Source: an alpha proteobacterium U9-1i (lineage in GTDB: Bacteria > Pseudomonadota > Alphaproteobacteria > Caulobacterales > Aquidulcibacteraceae). From it: a stretch of DNA of 64,000 nt. The notes beneath the pieces were generated by a model. It did no database searches. It was not told the origin of the DNA and worked only from the letters and a program-made list of their open reading frames with translations. Both the position numbers and the translations under genes were made by a program. The stretch lies in NCBI GenBank assembly GCA_000974665.1, contig BBSY01000002.1:496001-560000 (forward strand), in the 5' to 3' direction. This document shows positions 17,706 to 26,811 of this stretch, piece by piece; within the stretch, counting starts at the first letter, position 1, and each line of letters opens with the position of its first letter.

Positions 17706-18799
17706 GCGCCGAACCGGTTGAGGATCGCACGCCCTCCCCCGAACGCAACGATGGCGTCGGGCTCCGGGTGATGACGTCGCGTCGCGTCGCGGTGATCCTT
17801 TTCAATCTTGGCGGTCCGGATGATCCCAAAGCCGTGCGCCCGTTCCTGTTCAACCTTTTCAGCGATCCCGCGATCATCGCCGCGCCGCAGCCATTTCGCT
17901 TTCTGCTCGCGCAACTGATCTCGCGTTCGCGTGAGAAATCGGCGCAGGCGAATTACGCGCACATGGGTGGGGGTTCGCCGCTCGTGCCGGAGACGCAAAA
18001 ACAGGCCGACGCGTTGGAGCGTGAGCTGTCGCAGCGCGTACCGAACGTGACGTTCAAATGCTTCTTGGCGATGCGCTACTGGCGCCCCTTCGTGAAGCAA
18101 GCGGCAAAAGCGGCGAAAGATTGGGGCGCGACGGATGCGATCCTGCTGCCGCTCTATCCGCAATTCTCAACCACCACGACGGCCTCATCGCTGAAGGAAT
18201 GGCGCAAGCATTCTGACCTGCCCGTCGCGACATTGTGCTGCTATCCCGCCGGCGGCGCCTTTGCTGAGGCCCACGCCGAGGCCGTCATGCAAGCGTGGAG
18301 AGACGCCGGCGCGCCTGCGAACCCGCGCGTGCTCTTCTCCGCGCACGGATTGCCGCAGCGGGTTGTCGATGCTGGCGATCCGTACCAGTGGCAGGTGGAG
18401 CAGACCGTGGCCGCGGTGCGCGCAAAGCTTCCGGCCGCCTGGGAGACGCGTATCTCCTACCAATCCCGCGTCGGTCCATTGAAGTGGATCGGCCCTGCGA
18501 CCGATGACGAAGTCCGGGCTGCCGGCCGCGACAAGCGCGGGCTGATTGTCTCGCCGATCGCCTTTGTTTCCGATCACATCGAAACACTCGTCGAGCTCGA
18601 CATTGAGTACGCGCAATTGGCCCGCGATGCCGGCGTGCCATTCTATTTGCGGGCGCCGGCGCTTGGGGCGGCCCCGCGCTTCATCGCCGCGCTTGGCGAT
18701 TTAGCTGAGCGCGCGCTTGAAGCGCCGGGTAAGATGCAATCGGAAACCGGCGCGCGGCTCTGCCCTGCCCGGTTCGGCAAGTGTCCGCACGCGGCCTAA
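17702..18799 (+). CDS. hemH: Ferrochelatase
   Basis: Inserts Fe2+ into protoporphyrin IX. The 365-residue protein has ILFNLGGPDDPKAVRPFLFN, the metal-site His in VLFSAHGLPQRVV and SPIAFVSDHIETLVELD. The C-terminus has two cysteines (LCPARFGKCP) resembling the [2Fe-2S]-binding tail described for Caulobacter ferrochelatase; this is inference. The GTG at 17702 overlaps the hemE stop and is preceded by AAGGA, which supports it, but the protein proper seems to begin 23 residues later at an ATG at 17771; the extension is not conserved-looking. Confidence 0.94.
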   Translation: MSAEPVEDRTPSPERNDGVGLRVMTSRRVAVILFNLGGPDDPKAVRPFLFNLFSDPAIIAAPQPFRFLLAQLISRSREKSAQANYAHMGGGSPLVPETQKQADALERELSQRVPNVTFKCFLAMRYWRPFVKQAAKAAKDWGATDAILLPLYPQFSTTTTASSLKEWRKHSDLPVATLCCYPAGGAFAEAHAEAVMQAWRDAGAPANPRVLFSAHGLPQRVVDAGDPYQWQVEQTVAAVRAKLPAAWETRISYQSRVGPLKWIGPATDDEVRAAGRDKRGLIVSPIAFVSDHIETLVELDIEYAQLARDAGVPFYLRAPALGAAPRFIAALGDLAERALEAPGKMQSETGARLCPARFGKCPHAA

Positions 18800-18812
18800 A
18801 GGGGGAGCTGCC

Positions 18813-19295
18813 ATGGAGCACGTGATCAGCTACGACCTGGCCCGTGGGCTGCACATCATTGCGGTGATCGCCTGGATCGCCGGTCTGCTGATGTTGCCGC
18901 GCTTCTACGCTTACATCACCGCCTCCACGCCGGGCGGCGAGCTGGAAGCGACAATGCTCAAGGCGGCGCGGAATCTGCGCCTGATCATTCTCGGCCCCTC
19001 AATCGTCTTGGCATGGGCGTTCGGCGTGTTCCTGCTGGCGACGTACGTCGTGGGCGATTTCAGCCGCCCGTTTGGCGTGGTTCTTTCAGCCGTGCCGCAT
19101 TGGTTTTGGGCGAAGCTGCTCTTGGTCGTGGGCTTGTCTGGCTATCACGGCTTCCTATCTTCGGCGGGACGCCGGCTTGCTGCGGGTGAGCGACGCCACA
19201 CCGAGAAGTTTTGGCGGCTGATGAGCGAAATTCCCTTCCTGGTGGCGATCGGGGCAGTTTTGCTCGCGACGCTTGAGCCGGGCCCCCGAGGCTAG
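18813..19295 (+). CDS. hemJ: HemJ-type protoporphyrinogen IX oxidase
   Basis: Membrane enzyme that oxidises protoporphyrinogen IX in bacteria lacking HemG or HemY. The 160-residue protein (UPF0093) has four hydrophobic helices, the conserved His14 in [18 protein letters not shown], and [15 protein letters not shown] with the second conserved Lys/His region. ATG at 18813 follows GGGGGAG. Context between hemH and rho is the standard alphaproteobacterial one and supports the assignment. Confidence 0.92.
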   Translation: MEHVISYDLARGLHIIAVIAWIAGLLMLPRFYAYITASTPGGELEATMLKAARNLRLIILGPSIVLAWAFGVFLLATYVVGDFSRPFGVVLSAVPHWFWAKLLLVVGLSGYHGFLSSAGRRLAAGERRHTEKFWRLMSEIPFLVAIGAVLLATLEPGPRG

Positions 19296-19533
19296 TCTCA
19301 GGACTAATCCCAAGAATTGCTGTCCTAAAACATCGGTTCGGCAACCATATCTTGACCTCTGCGCCGGCTTATGGCGTACATCGGCTCGCGCTACCTGCCC
19401 CTCGGGCGGGAGGCGCTCGCGACGGCGGCGCCGCAGACCAATCCCTCCTAACCGCCGATTTCTCTTCCCAACCTTAGGCCCTGCCCCGCCCGAAGTGCGC
19501 GTGGGTTCCGGCCGCAAACACACACGAAATTCC

Positions 19534-20826
19534 ATGACTGAAGAACAAGCCATCGAAGGGCTCACCCAGCTCACGCTGCAGGAGCTCAAGCGCAAACCGG
19601 CCGCCGAAATTCTCGCTCTGGCGGAATCGCTTGAGATCGAGGGCGCCAACTCACTCCGCACCCAGGACATGCTGTTCGCCATTCTGAAGGCGAGCGCCGA
19701 CCGCGGAGTCGATATCGGCGGCGGCGGCGTGGTCGAAATCCTGTCCGACGGATTCGCCTTCCTGCGCTCACCCCAATCCAACTATTTGCCGGGCCCGGAC
19801 GACATTTACGTGTCGCCGCAGCAGATCAGAAAATTCGGTCTGCGCACAGGCGACACCGTCGAAGGCCAGATCCGCGCGCCGAAAGACGGCGAGCGCTATT
19901 TCGCGCTCACCAAAGTCAGCGCCGTCAATTTTGAGGACCCCGACAAGGTCCGCCACAAAGTCCACTTCGACAACCTGACGCCGCTCTACCCGACCGAGCG
20001 GCTGAAGATGGAAATCGACGATCCGACGCTCAAGGACAAAACCGGCCGCATCATCGACATCGTCGCGCCGATCGGGAAAGGCCAGCGCTCACTCATCGTG
20101 GCCCAACCGCGGACGGGCAAAACCGTCATCATGCAGAACATCGCCAAAGCGATCGAGGCCAACCATCCGGAAGTGTTTCTGATCGTTCTGCTGATTGATG
20201 AACGCCCGGAAGAAGTGACCGACATGTCGCGAACGGTGAAGGGCGAAGTGGTCGCCTCGACGTTCGACGAACCGGCGACGCGCCACGTCGCTGTCGCGGA
20301 AATGGTGATCGAAAAGGCCAAGCGCCTTGCTGAAGGCGGCAAGGACGTGGTGATCCTTCTCGACAGCGTCACGCGCCTCGGCCGAGCCTACAACACGGTT
20401 GTACCCTCCTCCGGCAAGGTGCTGACCGGCGGTGTCGACGCCAACGCCCTGCAGCGTCCAAAGCGCTTCTTCGGCGCCGCGCGCAATCTCGAGGAAGGCG
20501 GCTCGCTGACGATCATCGCAACGGCCCTCATCGACACCGGCTCGCGGATGGACGAAGTCATCTTCGAAGAATTCAAGGGCACCGGTAACAGCGAACTCCA
20601 GCTCGACCGCAAAGTCGCCGACCGCCGCATCTTCCCGGCTATCGATGTGCTCAAGTCTGGCACGCGGAAAGACGAACTCATCACGCCGAAGGAGCATCTG
20701 CAGAAGATGTACGTGCTCCGCCGCATCCTCTCGCCGATGGGCACGCAGGACGCGATCGAGTTTCTTTTGGATAAGCTCCGGCAGTCGAAAAACAACGACG
20801 ACTTCTTCCAGTCGATGAACACGTAA
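19534..20826 (+). CDS. rho: Transcription termination factor Rho
   Basis: Hexameric RNA helicase for factor-dependent termination, 430 residues. N-terminal Rho domain ([20 protein letters not shown]), RNA-binding cold-shock fold with [22 protein letters not shown], then the ATPase with P-loop QPRTGKT, Walker [17 protein letters not shown], and the Q/R-loop region. The start ATG at 19534 gives the normal N-terminus; a longer frame is possible but unconserved. The 238-bp leader before it is long and may host Rho autoregulation; no clear promoter is called. Confidence 0.97.
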   Translation: MTEEQAIEGLTQLTLQELKRKPAAEILALAESLEIEGANSLRTQDMLFAILKASADRGVDIGGGGVVEILSDGFAFLRSPQSNYLPGPDDIYVSPQQIRKFGLRTGDTVEGQIRAPKDGERYFALTKVSAVNFEDPDKVRHKVHFDNLTPLYPTERLKMEIDDPTLKDKTGRIIDIVAPIGKGQRSLIVAQPRTGKTVIMQNIAKAIEANHPEVFLIVLLIDERPEEVTDMSRTVKGEVVASTFDEPATRHVAVAEMVIEKAKRLAEGGKDVVILLDSVTRLGRAYNTVVPSSGKVLTGGVDANALQRPKRFFGAARNLEEGGSLTIIATALIDTGSRMDEVIFEEFKGTGNSELQLDRKVADRRIFPAIDVLKSGTRKDELITPKEHLQKMYVLRRILSPMGTQDAIEFLLDKLRQSKNNDDFFQSMNT

Positions 20827-20840
20827 CGTACCGCTCCTCT

Positions 20841-20941
20841 CGTCATCCGGGGCGTGCGCAGCACGAACCCGGGACCCAGGAGCTACAAGCTCGTCATTTG
20901 CCCCTGGGTCCCGGATCACGCTTCGCGTGTCCGGGATGACG
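20841..20941. repeat. Palindromic intergenic repeat (copy 1)
   Basis: A 101-bp inverted repeat just after rho. The left arm starts CGTCATCCGGGGCGTGCGC and the right arm ends GCGTGTCCGGGATGACG, with inner arms sharing GGGACCCAGG and CCTGGGTCCC. Small hairpins (CGTG...CACG, ACGCTTCGCGT) sit in each arm. It resembles copy 2 at 26616-26757 in its GGGTCCCGGA core and CCGGGA outer arms. Likely a REP/BIME-like mobile palindrome; it may also act as a transcript end for rho. Confidence 0.8.
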
Positions 20942-20987
20942 ATGCTCATTTCCGGTGTTACGTCGTCCGCCAAACGGAGGAACACCC

Positions 20988-21593
20988 ATGCTCAAAATCT
21001 ACCACTCGCAAGGCGCGCGATCGTTGCGCGTGCTATGGTTGTGCGAGGAAATGGGCGTGCCGTACGAAACGGCGGAAGCCTCCTTCATCAAGCCCAGCGA
21101 GGAGTTCAAAGCCGTAAACCCGCTGCGCACCGTGCCCGCCATGACCGATGGCGACGTGTCGATGATCGAGTCCGTTGCGATGATGATCTACATCATGGCC
21201 AAACACGGTCCGACGGATCTTGAGGTGAAGCCCCATGAGGCGGGCTACGCCGACTATTTGCAGTATCTGCTGTTCGGTGAAGCGGGTCTCGCGGCGTATG
21301 GCAACCCCCTTGTCGGCACGCGTTACAGGGCGCCGGACGACCAAAAGCAAAATTGGACGGCGACGTACCTAAAAACCGCGATCCTCAAGCGCCTCGAATT
21401 CATCGCCAGCAAGCTCGGCGGCAAACCTTATGTCGCCGCCAACCGCTTCACCGCGGCTGACATATCGGTCGCCTACATCGTCGACGCCGCGAAGTTCGCC
21501 GGCATCGAGAAAGAGCTGCCGCCTGCCTTCCGCGCCTATTTCGACAACCTCGCCCAGCGCCCCGCTTTCCAACGCGCCGCAGCGGTAAAGTGA
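20988..21593 (+). CDS. Glutathione S-transferase family protein
   Basis: 201 residues. N-terminal thioredoxin-like domain MLKIYHSQGARSLRVLWLCEEMG with the Ser of SLRVLW in the catalytic position, NPLRTVPAM with cis-Pro, ESVAMMIYI, then an all-helical C-terminal domain with the FTAADISVAYIV N-capping motif. Substrate unknown. ATG at 20988 follows GGAGG. It stands alone between the repeat and the convergent gene at 21603. Confidence 0.9.
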   Translation: MLKIYHSQGARSLRVLWLCEEMGVPYETAEASFIKPSEEFKAVNPLRTVPAMTDGDVSMIESVAMMIYIMAKHGPTDLEVKPHEAGYADYLQYLLFGEAGLAAYGNPLVGTRYRAPDDQKQNWTATYLKTAILKRLEFIASKLGGKPYVAANRFTAADISVAYIVDAAKFAGIEKELPPAFRAYFDNLAQRPAFQRAAAVK

Positions 21594-21602
21594 CGCTGAG
21601 CG

Positions 21603-22193
21603 TCAGCCGAAATAGAGGTACACGGCGAGCCGCTGTTCGGGGATAAGATAGATCAACCCCTCGCCGCCGTTGAACGACGTGTAGTACGCGCCCGGACCTT
21701 CAACAGCCCTTTGGGCTTCCTCGAACTGATCTGGTGCGTCGGCGTCGGTGCAGGACCAGCTCATGCCCGCGTACATCGGACCTCCGCTTGCGGTGATTTG
21801 CTCGAACCGCGTCGGATCGCCCGGACTCGCGCGAACGGCTATTGGCGTCTCGCGCCAAGCCTCCAGAGCCTCACCGTCTCTCCCGCGACGCATCGGCGAG
21901 AGGTAACCAAGTCCACCGCGCGTAATTTCGGCCGCCTCGTCGTTCGTAAGTTCGATGACCGCGAAGCCGCAGCCCTCGCGCACGCCAGCAGTTGCCTGCT
22001 CGCTTACGACCACGCGGCCAAGCTCAATGGCCAAGAGAAACGGCCCGCGTTCCCAACCAAACGGCGCTGGCAAACTTGTGAAAATCCACCAGCCGACGAG
22101 CGCAACGATCGGCAAGATGACCGGGATAGCGAGACACCCGGTAAGCGCGCCGAGTGCTCCAAGCTTCGCTGTCTCGTCGTCGCTGACGCTCAA
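21603..22193 (-). CDS. Hypothetical membrane-anchored protein
   Basis: 196 residues. A single strong hydrophobic stretch at about 10-40 (LTGCLAIPVILPIVALVGWW) is followed by a soluble region with no motif I recognise (AVIELTNDEAAEI, YYTSFNGGEGLIYLIPEQR). The soluble domain is probably periplasmic. The start overlaps the stop of the quinone oxidoreductase gene by four bases, so it is the last gene of the operon 24790-21603 (leftward). Confidence 0.65.
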   Translation of the reverse strand: MSVSDDETAKLGALGALTGCLAIPVILPIVALVGWWIFTSLPAPFGWERGPFLLAIELGRVVVSEQATAGVREGCGFAVIELTNDEAAEITRGGLGYLSPMRRGRDGEALEAWRETPIAVRASPGDPTRFEQITASGGPMYAGMSWSCTDADAPDQFEEAQRAVEGPGAYYTSFNGGEGLIYLIPEQRLAVYLYFG

Positions 22194-23158
22194 GGCACGA
22201 GCACCAGGCTTCCTGTCGTCTTGCGCGATTCCAGATCGCGGTGCGCTTGCGCGGCGTCGGCCAAGGCGTAGCGCGTCGGCGGCGCGATCTTCACGGCGCC
22301 CTTGCCGATCACATCGAACAAGTCCGCCGCGGTTTCGTCGAGCTGCTCTGTGGTCGCCGTGTAGTGGAACAAGGTCGGCCGCGTGAGAAACAGCGAGCCC
22401 TTCTGCGACAACACCAACGGGCTGAACGGCGGCGCGGCGCCCGACGCGTTGCCATAGGTCACCATCGTGCCGAGCGGCCGCAGACTATCGAGCGACGCGT
22501 CCCACGTATCCTTGCCAACGCCATCGTACACAACGTGCACGCCCGCCGGCTCGATCTCGCGCACGCGCTTAGCGATGTCCTCGCGCGTCGAGACGATCAC
22601 ATGATCGGCGCCGAGGTCTTTCGCGATCGCGACCTTTGCATCGCTGCCAACGGTGGCGATCACCGTCGCGCCGAGGTGCTTCGCCCATTGCGTGGCGATC
22701 TGACCAACACCGCCAGCGGCTGCGTGGATCAGCACGACGTGGCCACGTTCCACGCGAAACGTCTTTCTCAGAAGATAACGCGCGGTCATGCCTTTGAGCG
22801 ATGCAGCGGCGGCGATGTCGAACGAGATGCTCGCCGGCAGCTTCACCGCGCGCGCCGCGGGCGCGACATGCGCTTCGCTGTATGCGCCGAGCGGACCAGT
22901 GCAATACGCAACGCGATCGCCGACAGCAAAGCGCGCCACGCCTTCGCCGATCGCATCGACAATTCCCGCCGCCTCTTGCCCGAGGCCTGTTGGCAGCGGC
23001 AACGGATAGAGCCCGCCGCGATGGTACGTGTCGATGAAGTTCACGCCGATCGCGTGATGCCTGACGCGCACCTCGCCCTTGCCTGGCGACGGCATGTCAA
23101 CGTCCACGAACTTCATCACGCTGGTGTCGCCGGGCGTTTCAACGCGGAACGCTTTCAT
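22190..23158 (-). CDS. NADPH:quinone oxidoreductase (zinc-independent MDR family)
   Basis: 322-residue medium-chain dehydrogenase/reductase. It has GVNFIDTYHRGGLYPLPLPTG-type N-terminal segments, GQEAAGIVDAIGEGV, and the NADPH-binding HAAAGGVGQIATQWAKHLGA (AxxGxxG). No structural or catalytic Zn cysteines are present, which fits the quinone reductase (Qor) branch. ATG at 23158; four bases separate it from the phosphodiesterase stop upstream. Confidence 0.9.
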   Translation of the reverse strand: MKAFRVETPGDTSVMKFVDVDMPSPGKGEVRVRHHAIGVNFIDTYHRGGLYPLPLPTGLGQEAAGIVDAIGEGVARFAVGDRVAYCTGPLGAYSEAHVAPAARAVKLPASISFDIAAAASLKGMTARYLLRKTFRVERGHVVLIHAAAGGVGQIATQWAKHLGATVIATVGSDAKVAIAKDLGADHVIVSTREDIAKRVREIEPAGVHVVYDGVGKDTWDASLDSLRPLGTMVTYGNASGAAPPFSPLVLSQKGSLFLTRPTLFHYTATTEQLDETAADLFDVIGKGAVKIAPPTRYALADAAQAHRDLESRKTTGSLVLVP

Positions 23159-23162
23159 CGAA

Positions 23163-24104
23163 CTACCTCGTCGCCAAGCACTGCAAAGCGGCGTTGGCTT
23201 CGTCGCCGTCATTGTCATCGAGATTGCGCGCCGCTTCGATCGGTCGATCCGTGGCGATGAGCTGCAAACCCGTATCCGCGAACGCGGCGTATTGATCGAG
23301 GCCATCGCGCGCGAAGCGCTTGTCCCACGAATTCTCGCCGCCCAGCGTGCCGAACATCGCTTCGACGCCGCGCTGCGAGAGCGCGATGTTGAGCGCGGAG
23401 TTCGGTTCCTCGGTGCCCGTCCACGCCAGCACTTTGGTGAGATCGATCCCGCGCGCGGCCAACGCACCGATGTCGGCCGGATCGTCCATCGACACCGACA
23501 GCATCATCTCCGGCGCGAGGTTGTGCACGCGCACCGCCGCGTCGTCGCTGTAGGTGATGAAGATCACCCGGTTGATGGCGTTGGCCTCGCGCACGACCGC
23601 GAGCACGTCCTCGTACGAGACGCCGCGCTTCACATCGAGTTCGAGGATCGTCTTGCCGTTGGCCCAATCGAGCGCCTGGCGCAACGTCGGCGGATGCGCG
23701 TTGAGCGCCGTGCCCGCTTCGTCTTCGAGCTGCAGCGCCTGGATCTCCTCCAGCGTATGCGCGCGCACCTCGCCTGTGCCAGTGGTCGTGCGGTCGAGCG
23801 TGTCGTCGTGCATCAGCACGAGCTGGCCGTCGCTGGTGCGGGCGATATCGATTTCGAGCAACGCCGGAACCTGGCTTGTCGTGTGCTCGAACGTCTCGAT
23901 CGCGTTCTCTGCGTAGCCGGGCGCGGGGCCGCCGCGATGCGCCGCGACGATCGCGTGGCTGCCCGTGCGCAGGCAATCGAAGAACGCGCCGACGTCGGCC
24001 GGCGCCAGCGCCGTCGATTGCGCGACGGACGGCGCTTCGGTTTGCGACGCCGGCGGCGAACAGGCGGCGAGCGCGATCAGGGATGCGGCAAGCAAACGCT
24101 TCAC
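23163..24104 (-). CDS. Glycerophosphodiester phosphodiesterase family lipoprotein
   Basis: 313 residues: lipoprotein signal with lipobox LAAC (Cys15), then a GDPD TIM barrel. The catalytic first His is in AAHRGGPAPGYAENAIETFE (His56), metal ligands in LLEIDIARTSDGQLVLMHDD and the LDVKRG strand. Probably periplasmic, releasing glycerol-3-phosphate from phosphodiesters; exact substrate not determined. Its start overlaps the dienelactone hydrolase stop by four bases. Confidence 0.88.
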   Translation of the reverse strand: MKRLLAASLIALAACSPPASQTEAPSVAQSTALAPADVGAFFDCLRTGSHAIVAAHRGGPAPGYAENAIETFEHTTSQVPALLEIDIARTSDGQLVLMHDDTLDRTTTGTGEVRAHTLEEIQALQLEDEAGTALNAHPPTLRQALDWANGKTILELDVKRGVSYEDVLAVVREANAINRVIFITYSDDAAVRVHNLAPEMMLSVSMDDPADIGALAARGIDLTKVLAWTGTEEPNSALNIALSQRGVEAMFGTLGGENSWDKRFARDGLDQYAAFADTGLQLIATDRPIEAARNLDDNDGDEANAALQCLATR

Positions 24105-24790
24105 GAGAGGTGCTCCTTCAGGAACGCGATGGTCCGTCCATCGGCAAGTTGTTTGGCGGCTTCGTCGTAGTGCGCGCCGCCTTCGCGGGTGAATGCGTGA
24201 TCCTGCTCGGCATACTCATGCACGATTGCGAGCGGATTGCTCTTCAGAGTTTCGCGGATCGTGTTCAGCGCTTCTACCGGGATGAAGGCGTCCTTCATCG
24301 GGTTATGGAGCATCACCGGCTTCTTGATAGCGCCAGCCTCGCCGAGCGCGGTGTGGATGCCGCCGCCATGATACGCGACGCTGGCGTCGGTATCGGTGCG
24401 CGCGGCCGCCAGGAACGCGATGTAGCCGCCCATGCAATAGCCGATCACGCCCGCCTTCGCCGCGCCCATCGAGCGCGCATGCGTGAGCGTGGCCTGGATG
24501 TCTTTGACGCTCGCATTCTTGTCGAGCTGGTTCATGAGATCGATCGCCTGCTTCCACTCGGCCTCGGTTTGGTCCGTCAGCTCGATGCCCGGCTTGATCC
24601 GCCAAAACAGGTCCGGCGCGATTGCGAGAAACCCCTCGCGCGCCAGCCAGTCGGCCTTGCCGCGCATCACCGCGTTGACGCCGAATATCTCCTGGATCGC
24701 CACCACAGCGCCGCGCGCCGCGCCTGCTGGGCGGGCCACATAGGCTTTGAATGCGCCATCCGGGCCGTTGACCTCTACCCATTCACCCAT
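24101..24790 (-). CDS. Dienelactone hydrolase family protein
   Basis: 229-residue alpha/beta-hydrolase. The nucleophile is Cys119 in GVIGYCMGGYIAF, typical of dienelactone hydrolases, with the catalytic His in the YAEQDHAFTREGG segment and an N-terminal VVAIQEIFGVN oxyanion strand. Cytosolic, no signal peptide. It is first in an operon with the phosphodiesterase, quinone reductase and membrane protein, and divergent from the DUF6489 gene; physiological substrate unknown. Confidence 0.9.
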   Translation of the reverse strand: MGEWVEVNGPDGAFKAYVARPAGAARGAVVAIQEIFGVNAVMRGKADWLAREGFLAIAPDLFWRIKPGIELTDQTEAEWKQAIDLMNQLDKNASVKDIQATLTHARSMGAAKAGVIGYCMGGYIAFLAAARTDTDASVAYHGGGIHTALGEAGAIKKPVMLHNPMKDAFIPVEALNTIRETLKSNPLAIVHEYAEQDHAFTREGGAHYDEAAKQLADGRTIAFLKEHLS

Positions 24791-24876
24791 CGTCGTCTCC
24801 TTGGCTGTCGGCCCGCGCCTACTCGGGTTATAGACAACTCACGACAGCGGCGCGAAGCCGAACCGAGGACAACGCC

Positions 24877-25137
24877 ATGAAGTTCACCGTCAACGTTGAA
24901 TGCTCGCCCGAAGAGGCCCGCCGCTTCATGGGCCTGCCGGATGTCACGCCCATCAACGAAGCTCTTGTCTCCGAGATGGGCAAGCGCATGGAAAAGAACC
25001 TGGCGCTCATGAGCCCGGACACGATGGTCAGTTCGTGGATGAGCGTCGGCACACAAGCGCAGGACGCGTTCCTGAAGCTCATGACCAGCGGCGCGGCTGC
25101 TGCAATGAGCGGCGCTGCTCCACGTGAAAAGCCCTAA
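24877..25137 (+). CDS. DUF6489 family small protein
   Basis: 86 residues: MKFTVNVECSPEEARRFMG, GLPDVTPIN, then an amphipathic helical half and an Ala-rich tail. This matches the DUF6489 family found in alphaproteobacteria, often near mnmE. Function is unknown. A parS-like sequence (25116-25131) is embedded in its last codons. Confidence 0.75.
   Translation: MKFTVNVECSPEEARRFMGLPDVTPINEALVSEMGKRMEKNLALMSPDTMVSSWMSVGTQAQDAFLKLMTSGAAAAMSGAAPREKP
25116..25131. promoter_or_regulatory. parS-like site 1 (within end of DUF6489 gene)
   Basis: TGCTCCACGTGAAAAG matches the common ParB-binding palindrome TGTTTCACGTGAAACA at 12 of 16 bases and keeps the central CACGTG. A 12/16 match alone is not significant in 64 kb; the claim rests on clustering with the other sites near parAB. 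Confidence 0.4.
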
Positions 25138-25150
25138 GCGGCATTTAGCG

Positions 25151-25166
25151 ATTTTCACATGAAACC
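25151..25166. promoter_or_regulatory. parS-like site 2 (overlaps mnmE start codon)
   Basis: ATTTTCACATGAAACC matches the parS palindrome at 12 of 16 bases, including TTTCAC and TGAAAC half-sites. It contains the mnmE ATG (25159-25161), so ParB binding here could affect mnmE expression. Confidence 0.45.
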
Positions 25167-26487
25167 GGGCGCGCCAGAGGCGACCATCGTTGCTCTCGCA
25201 TCCGGGGCTGGGCGCGCAGGCGTGGCGGTGCTTCGCCTGTCGGGACCGCAAGCCGCCGTAGCGCTCGAAGCGCTCACGGATCGCCCGCCGCCACCACCGC
25301 GCATCGCCGCGCGCCGCGCGTTCTGTGCGCCTGAAAGCGGGCTCTCGCTGGACGATGGATTGGCGCTCTGGTTTCCGAGGCCCGCGAGCTTCACCGGCGA
25401 AGATGTGGCTGAGTTGCACGTCCATGGAGGACCGGCCGTCGTCGCGGCGATGGTCGACGCGTGCTTGGCCGTCCCGGGCGTGCGGCTCGCCGAGCCTGGC
25501 GAGTTCACCCGCCGTGCCTTCGAGAACGGCAAACTGGACCTGGCCGAAGCCGAAGGGCTTGCGGACCTCGTGGACGCAGAAACCGAGGGACAGCGCCGCC
25601 AGGCGCTCCGCCAGCGCCGAGGCGCTCTGAGCGCCGTCTACGAAGGCTGGCGGGCCCGTCTAATCGAGGCGGCGGCTCTGATCGAGGCCGAGATCGATTT
25701 CCCGGACGAAGACCTGCCGGGCGAGCTCTCACGCCGCGCTGGGCCGATCCTGCAGGCGCTGGCTGACGACCTGGCCCGCCACCTCAACGATTCCCACCGC
25801 GGTGAGCGCATCCGCGACGGCTTCCGCATCGCCATCATCGGCCCGCCCAACGCAGGCAAATCGAGTCTGCTAAACGCGCTGGCCCAGCGGCAGGCGGCGA
25901 TCGTCTCCGATATCCCGGGCACAACGCGCGACGTCGTCGAGACCCGCCAAATCATGGCCGGCTTCCCGGTCTGGATCGCCGACACCGCAGGGCTGCGCGA
26001 AGCGGCGGACGCCATCGAAGCCGAAGGTGTCCGCCGTGCGCTTGAGCGCGCCGAAGAGGCCGATCTAAGGCTCGGGCTCATCGAAGCTGGTGTAGAGCCA
26101 CCCGAAGCCCTGACGGCGGCGCTGAAACCGGGCGACCTACTGGTTCGCACCAAGACCGACCTTGGCACGCCAACGGCGCCGAGTGACCTGTCCGTCTCCG
26201 CGCTGACCGGCCAGGGCATGGTTGAACTAGCGGCGCTGTTGTCGGAGCGCGTCCGCGATGCGCTTGGCCGCGAGGAGGCGCCGGTGCTCACGCGGGCGCG
26301 GCATCGGCGGCTGGTGGAGGCGGCGCGCGATGCGCTGCTGCGGGCGATCTCGGCGCTTGATGCTGGCCCCGAATTGGCGGCTGAAGACGTGCGCGTCGCC
26401 GCCGATCAGATCGGCCGTTTGACGGGCCGCATCGATGTCGAAGATTTGCTCAGCGAGATCTTCTCAAGCTTCTGCATCGGCAAATAG
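25159..26487 (+). CDS. mnmE: tRNA uridine-5-carboxymethylaminomethyl modification GTPase MnmE
   Basis: GTPase partner of MnmG that modifies wobble U34 of tRNAs. The 442-residue protein has the N-terminal folate-binding domain (IVALASGAGRAGVAVLRLSG, ELHVHGGPAVV), the helical domain, the GTPase domain with GPPNAGKSSLLNAL, DIPGTTRD and DTAGLRE, and the C-terminal catalytic CIGK motif. A parS-like sequence overlaps the start codon, and no good Shine-Dalgarno is visible. Confidence 0.97.
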   Translation: MKPGAPEATIVALASGAGRAGVAVLRLSGPQAAVALEALTDRPPPPPRIAARRAFCAPESGLSLDDGLALWFPRPASFTGEDVAELHVHGGPAVVAAMVDACLAVPGVRLAEPGEFTRRAFENGKLDLAEAEGLADLVDAETEGQRRQALRQRRGALSAVYEGWRARLIEAAALIEAEIDFPDEDLPGELSRRAGPILQALADDLARHLNDSHRGERIRDGFRIAIIGPPNAGKSSLLNALAQRQAAIVSDIPGTTRDVVETRQIMAGFPVWIADTAGLREAADAIEAEGVRRALERAEEADLRLGLIEAGVEPPEALTAALKPGDLLVRTKTDLGTPTAPSDLSVSALTGQGMVELAALLSERVRDALGREEAPVLTRARHRRLVEAARDALLRAISALDAGPELAAEDVRVAADQIGRLTGRIDVEDLLSEIFSSFCIGK

Positions 26488-26517
26488 CGAACGCGCGAAA
26501 ACCCGCATGGAATGCAG

Positions 26518-26533
26518 CGTTTCACGCGAAACT
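26518..26533. promoter_or_regulatory. parS-like site 3
   Basis: CGTTTCACGCGAAACT matches TGTTTCACGTGAAACA at 13 of 16 bases, with both half-sites GTTTCAC and GAAAC intact. It lies in the mnmE-mnmG gap, 35 bp from site 4. This is one of the two best matches in the window. Confidence 0.6.
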
Positions 26534-26552
26534 GGTGAAAGGGCCGTTCATA

Positions 26553-26568
26553 GGTTTCGCGTGAAAAC
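26553..26568. promoter_or_regulatory. parS-like site 4
   Basis: GGTTTCGCGTGAAAAC matches the parS palindrome at 12 of 16 bases and is close to the reverse complement of site 3. The two sites in one non-coding gap look like a genuine ParB-binding pair. Confidence 0.5.
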
Positions 26569-26615
26569 GCGCGCGCGTTTGCGTGAGCGTTGCGCTCAAC
26601 CTCATCGAACGCGCT

Positions 26616-26757
26616 CACCCATTCCCGGAGCTTCGCGCAGCGAAGAGTCCGGGACCCATAACCCAAGACAGATGCAAGTCCACGCGGTTCGCGCGCGATC
26701 TTTTGCGGGCTGAGTTTATGGGTCCCGGACGGCGCTTCGGGCATCCGGGAATGGGTG
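26616..26757. repeat. Palindromic intergenic repeat (copy 2)
   Basis: A 142-bp inverted repeat between the parS-like pair and mnmG. The left arm begins CACCCATTCCCGGAGCTTCG and ends GTCCGGGACCCATAA; the right arm is TTATGGGTCCCGGAC to CCGGGAATGGGTG. The core GGGTCCCGGA is shared with copy 1. With the parS-like sites it fills the gap 26488-26811, in which no gene is supported. Confidence 0.8.
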
Positions 26758-26811
26758 CGCGCAGTGCATGTCCGTGACGCCGGCGCGCGCGTCCTATATG
26801 AAGCCCGCGAG

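Noticed and set aside
22746-22761. parS-like CGTTCCACGCGAAACG inside the quinone reductase gene
   Set aside because: Only 12/16 match, inside coding sequence and outside the cluster near parAB; chance match is likely, though it lies on the origin side.
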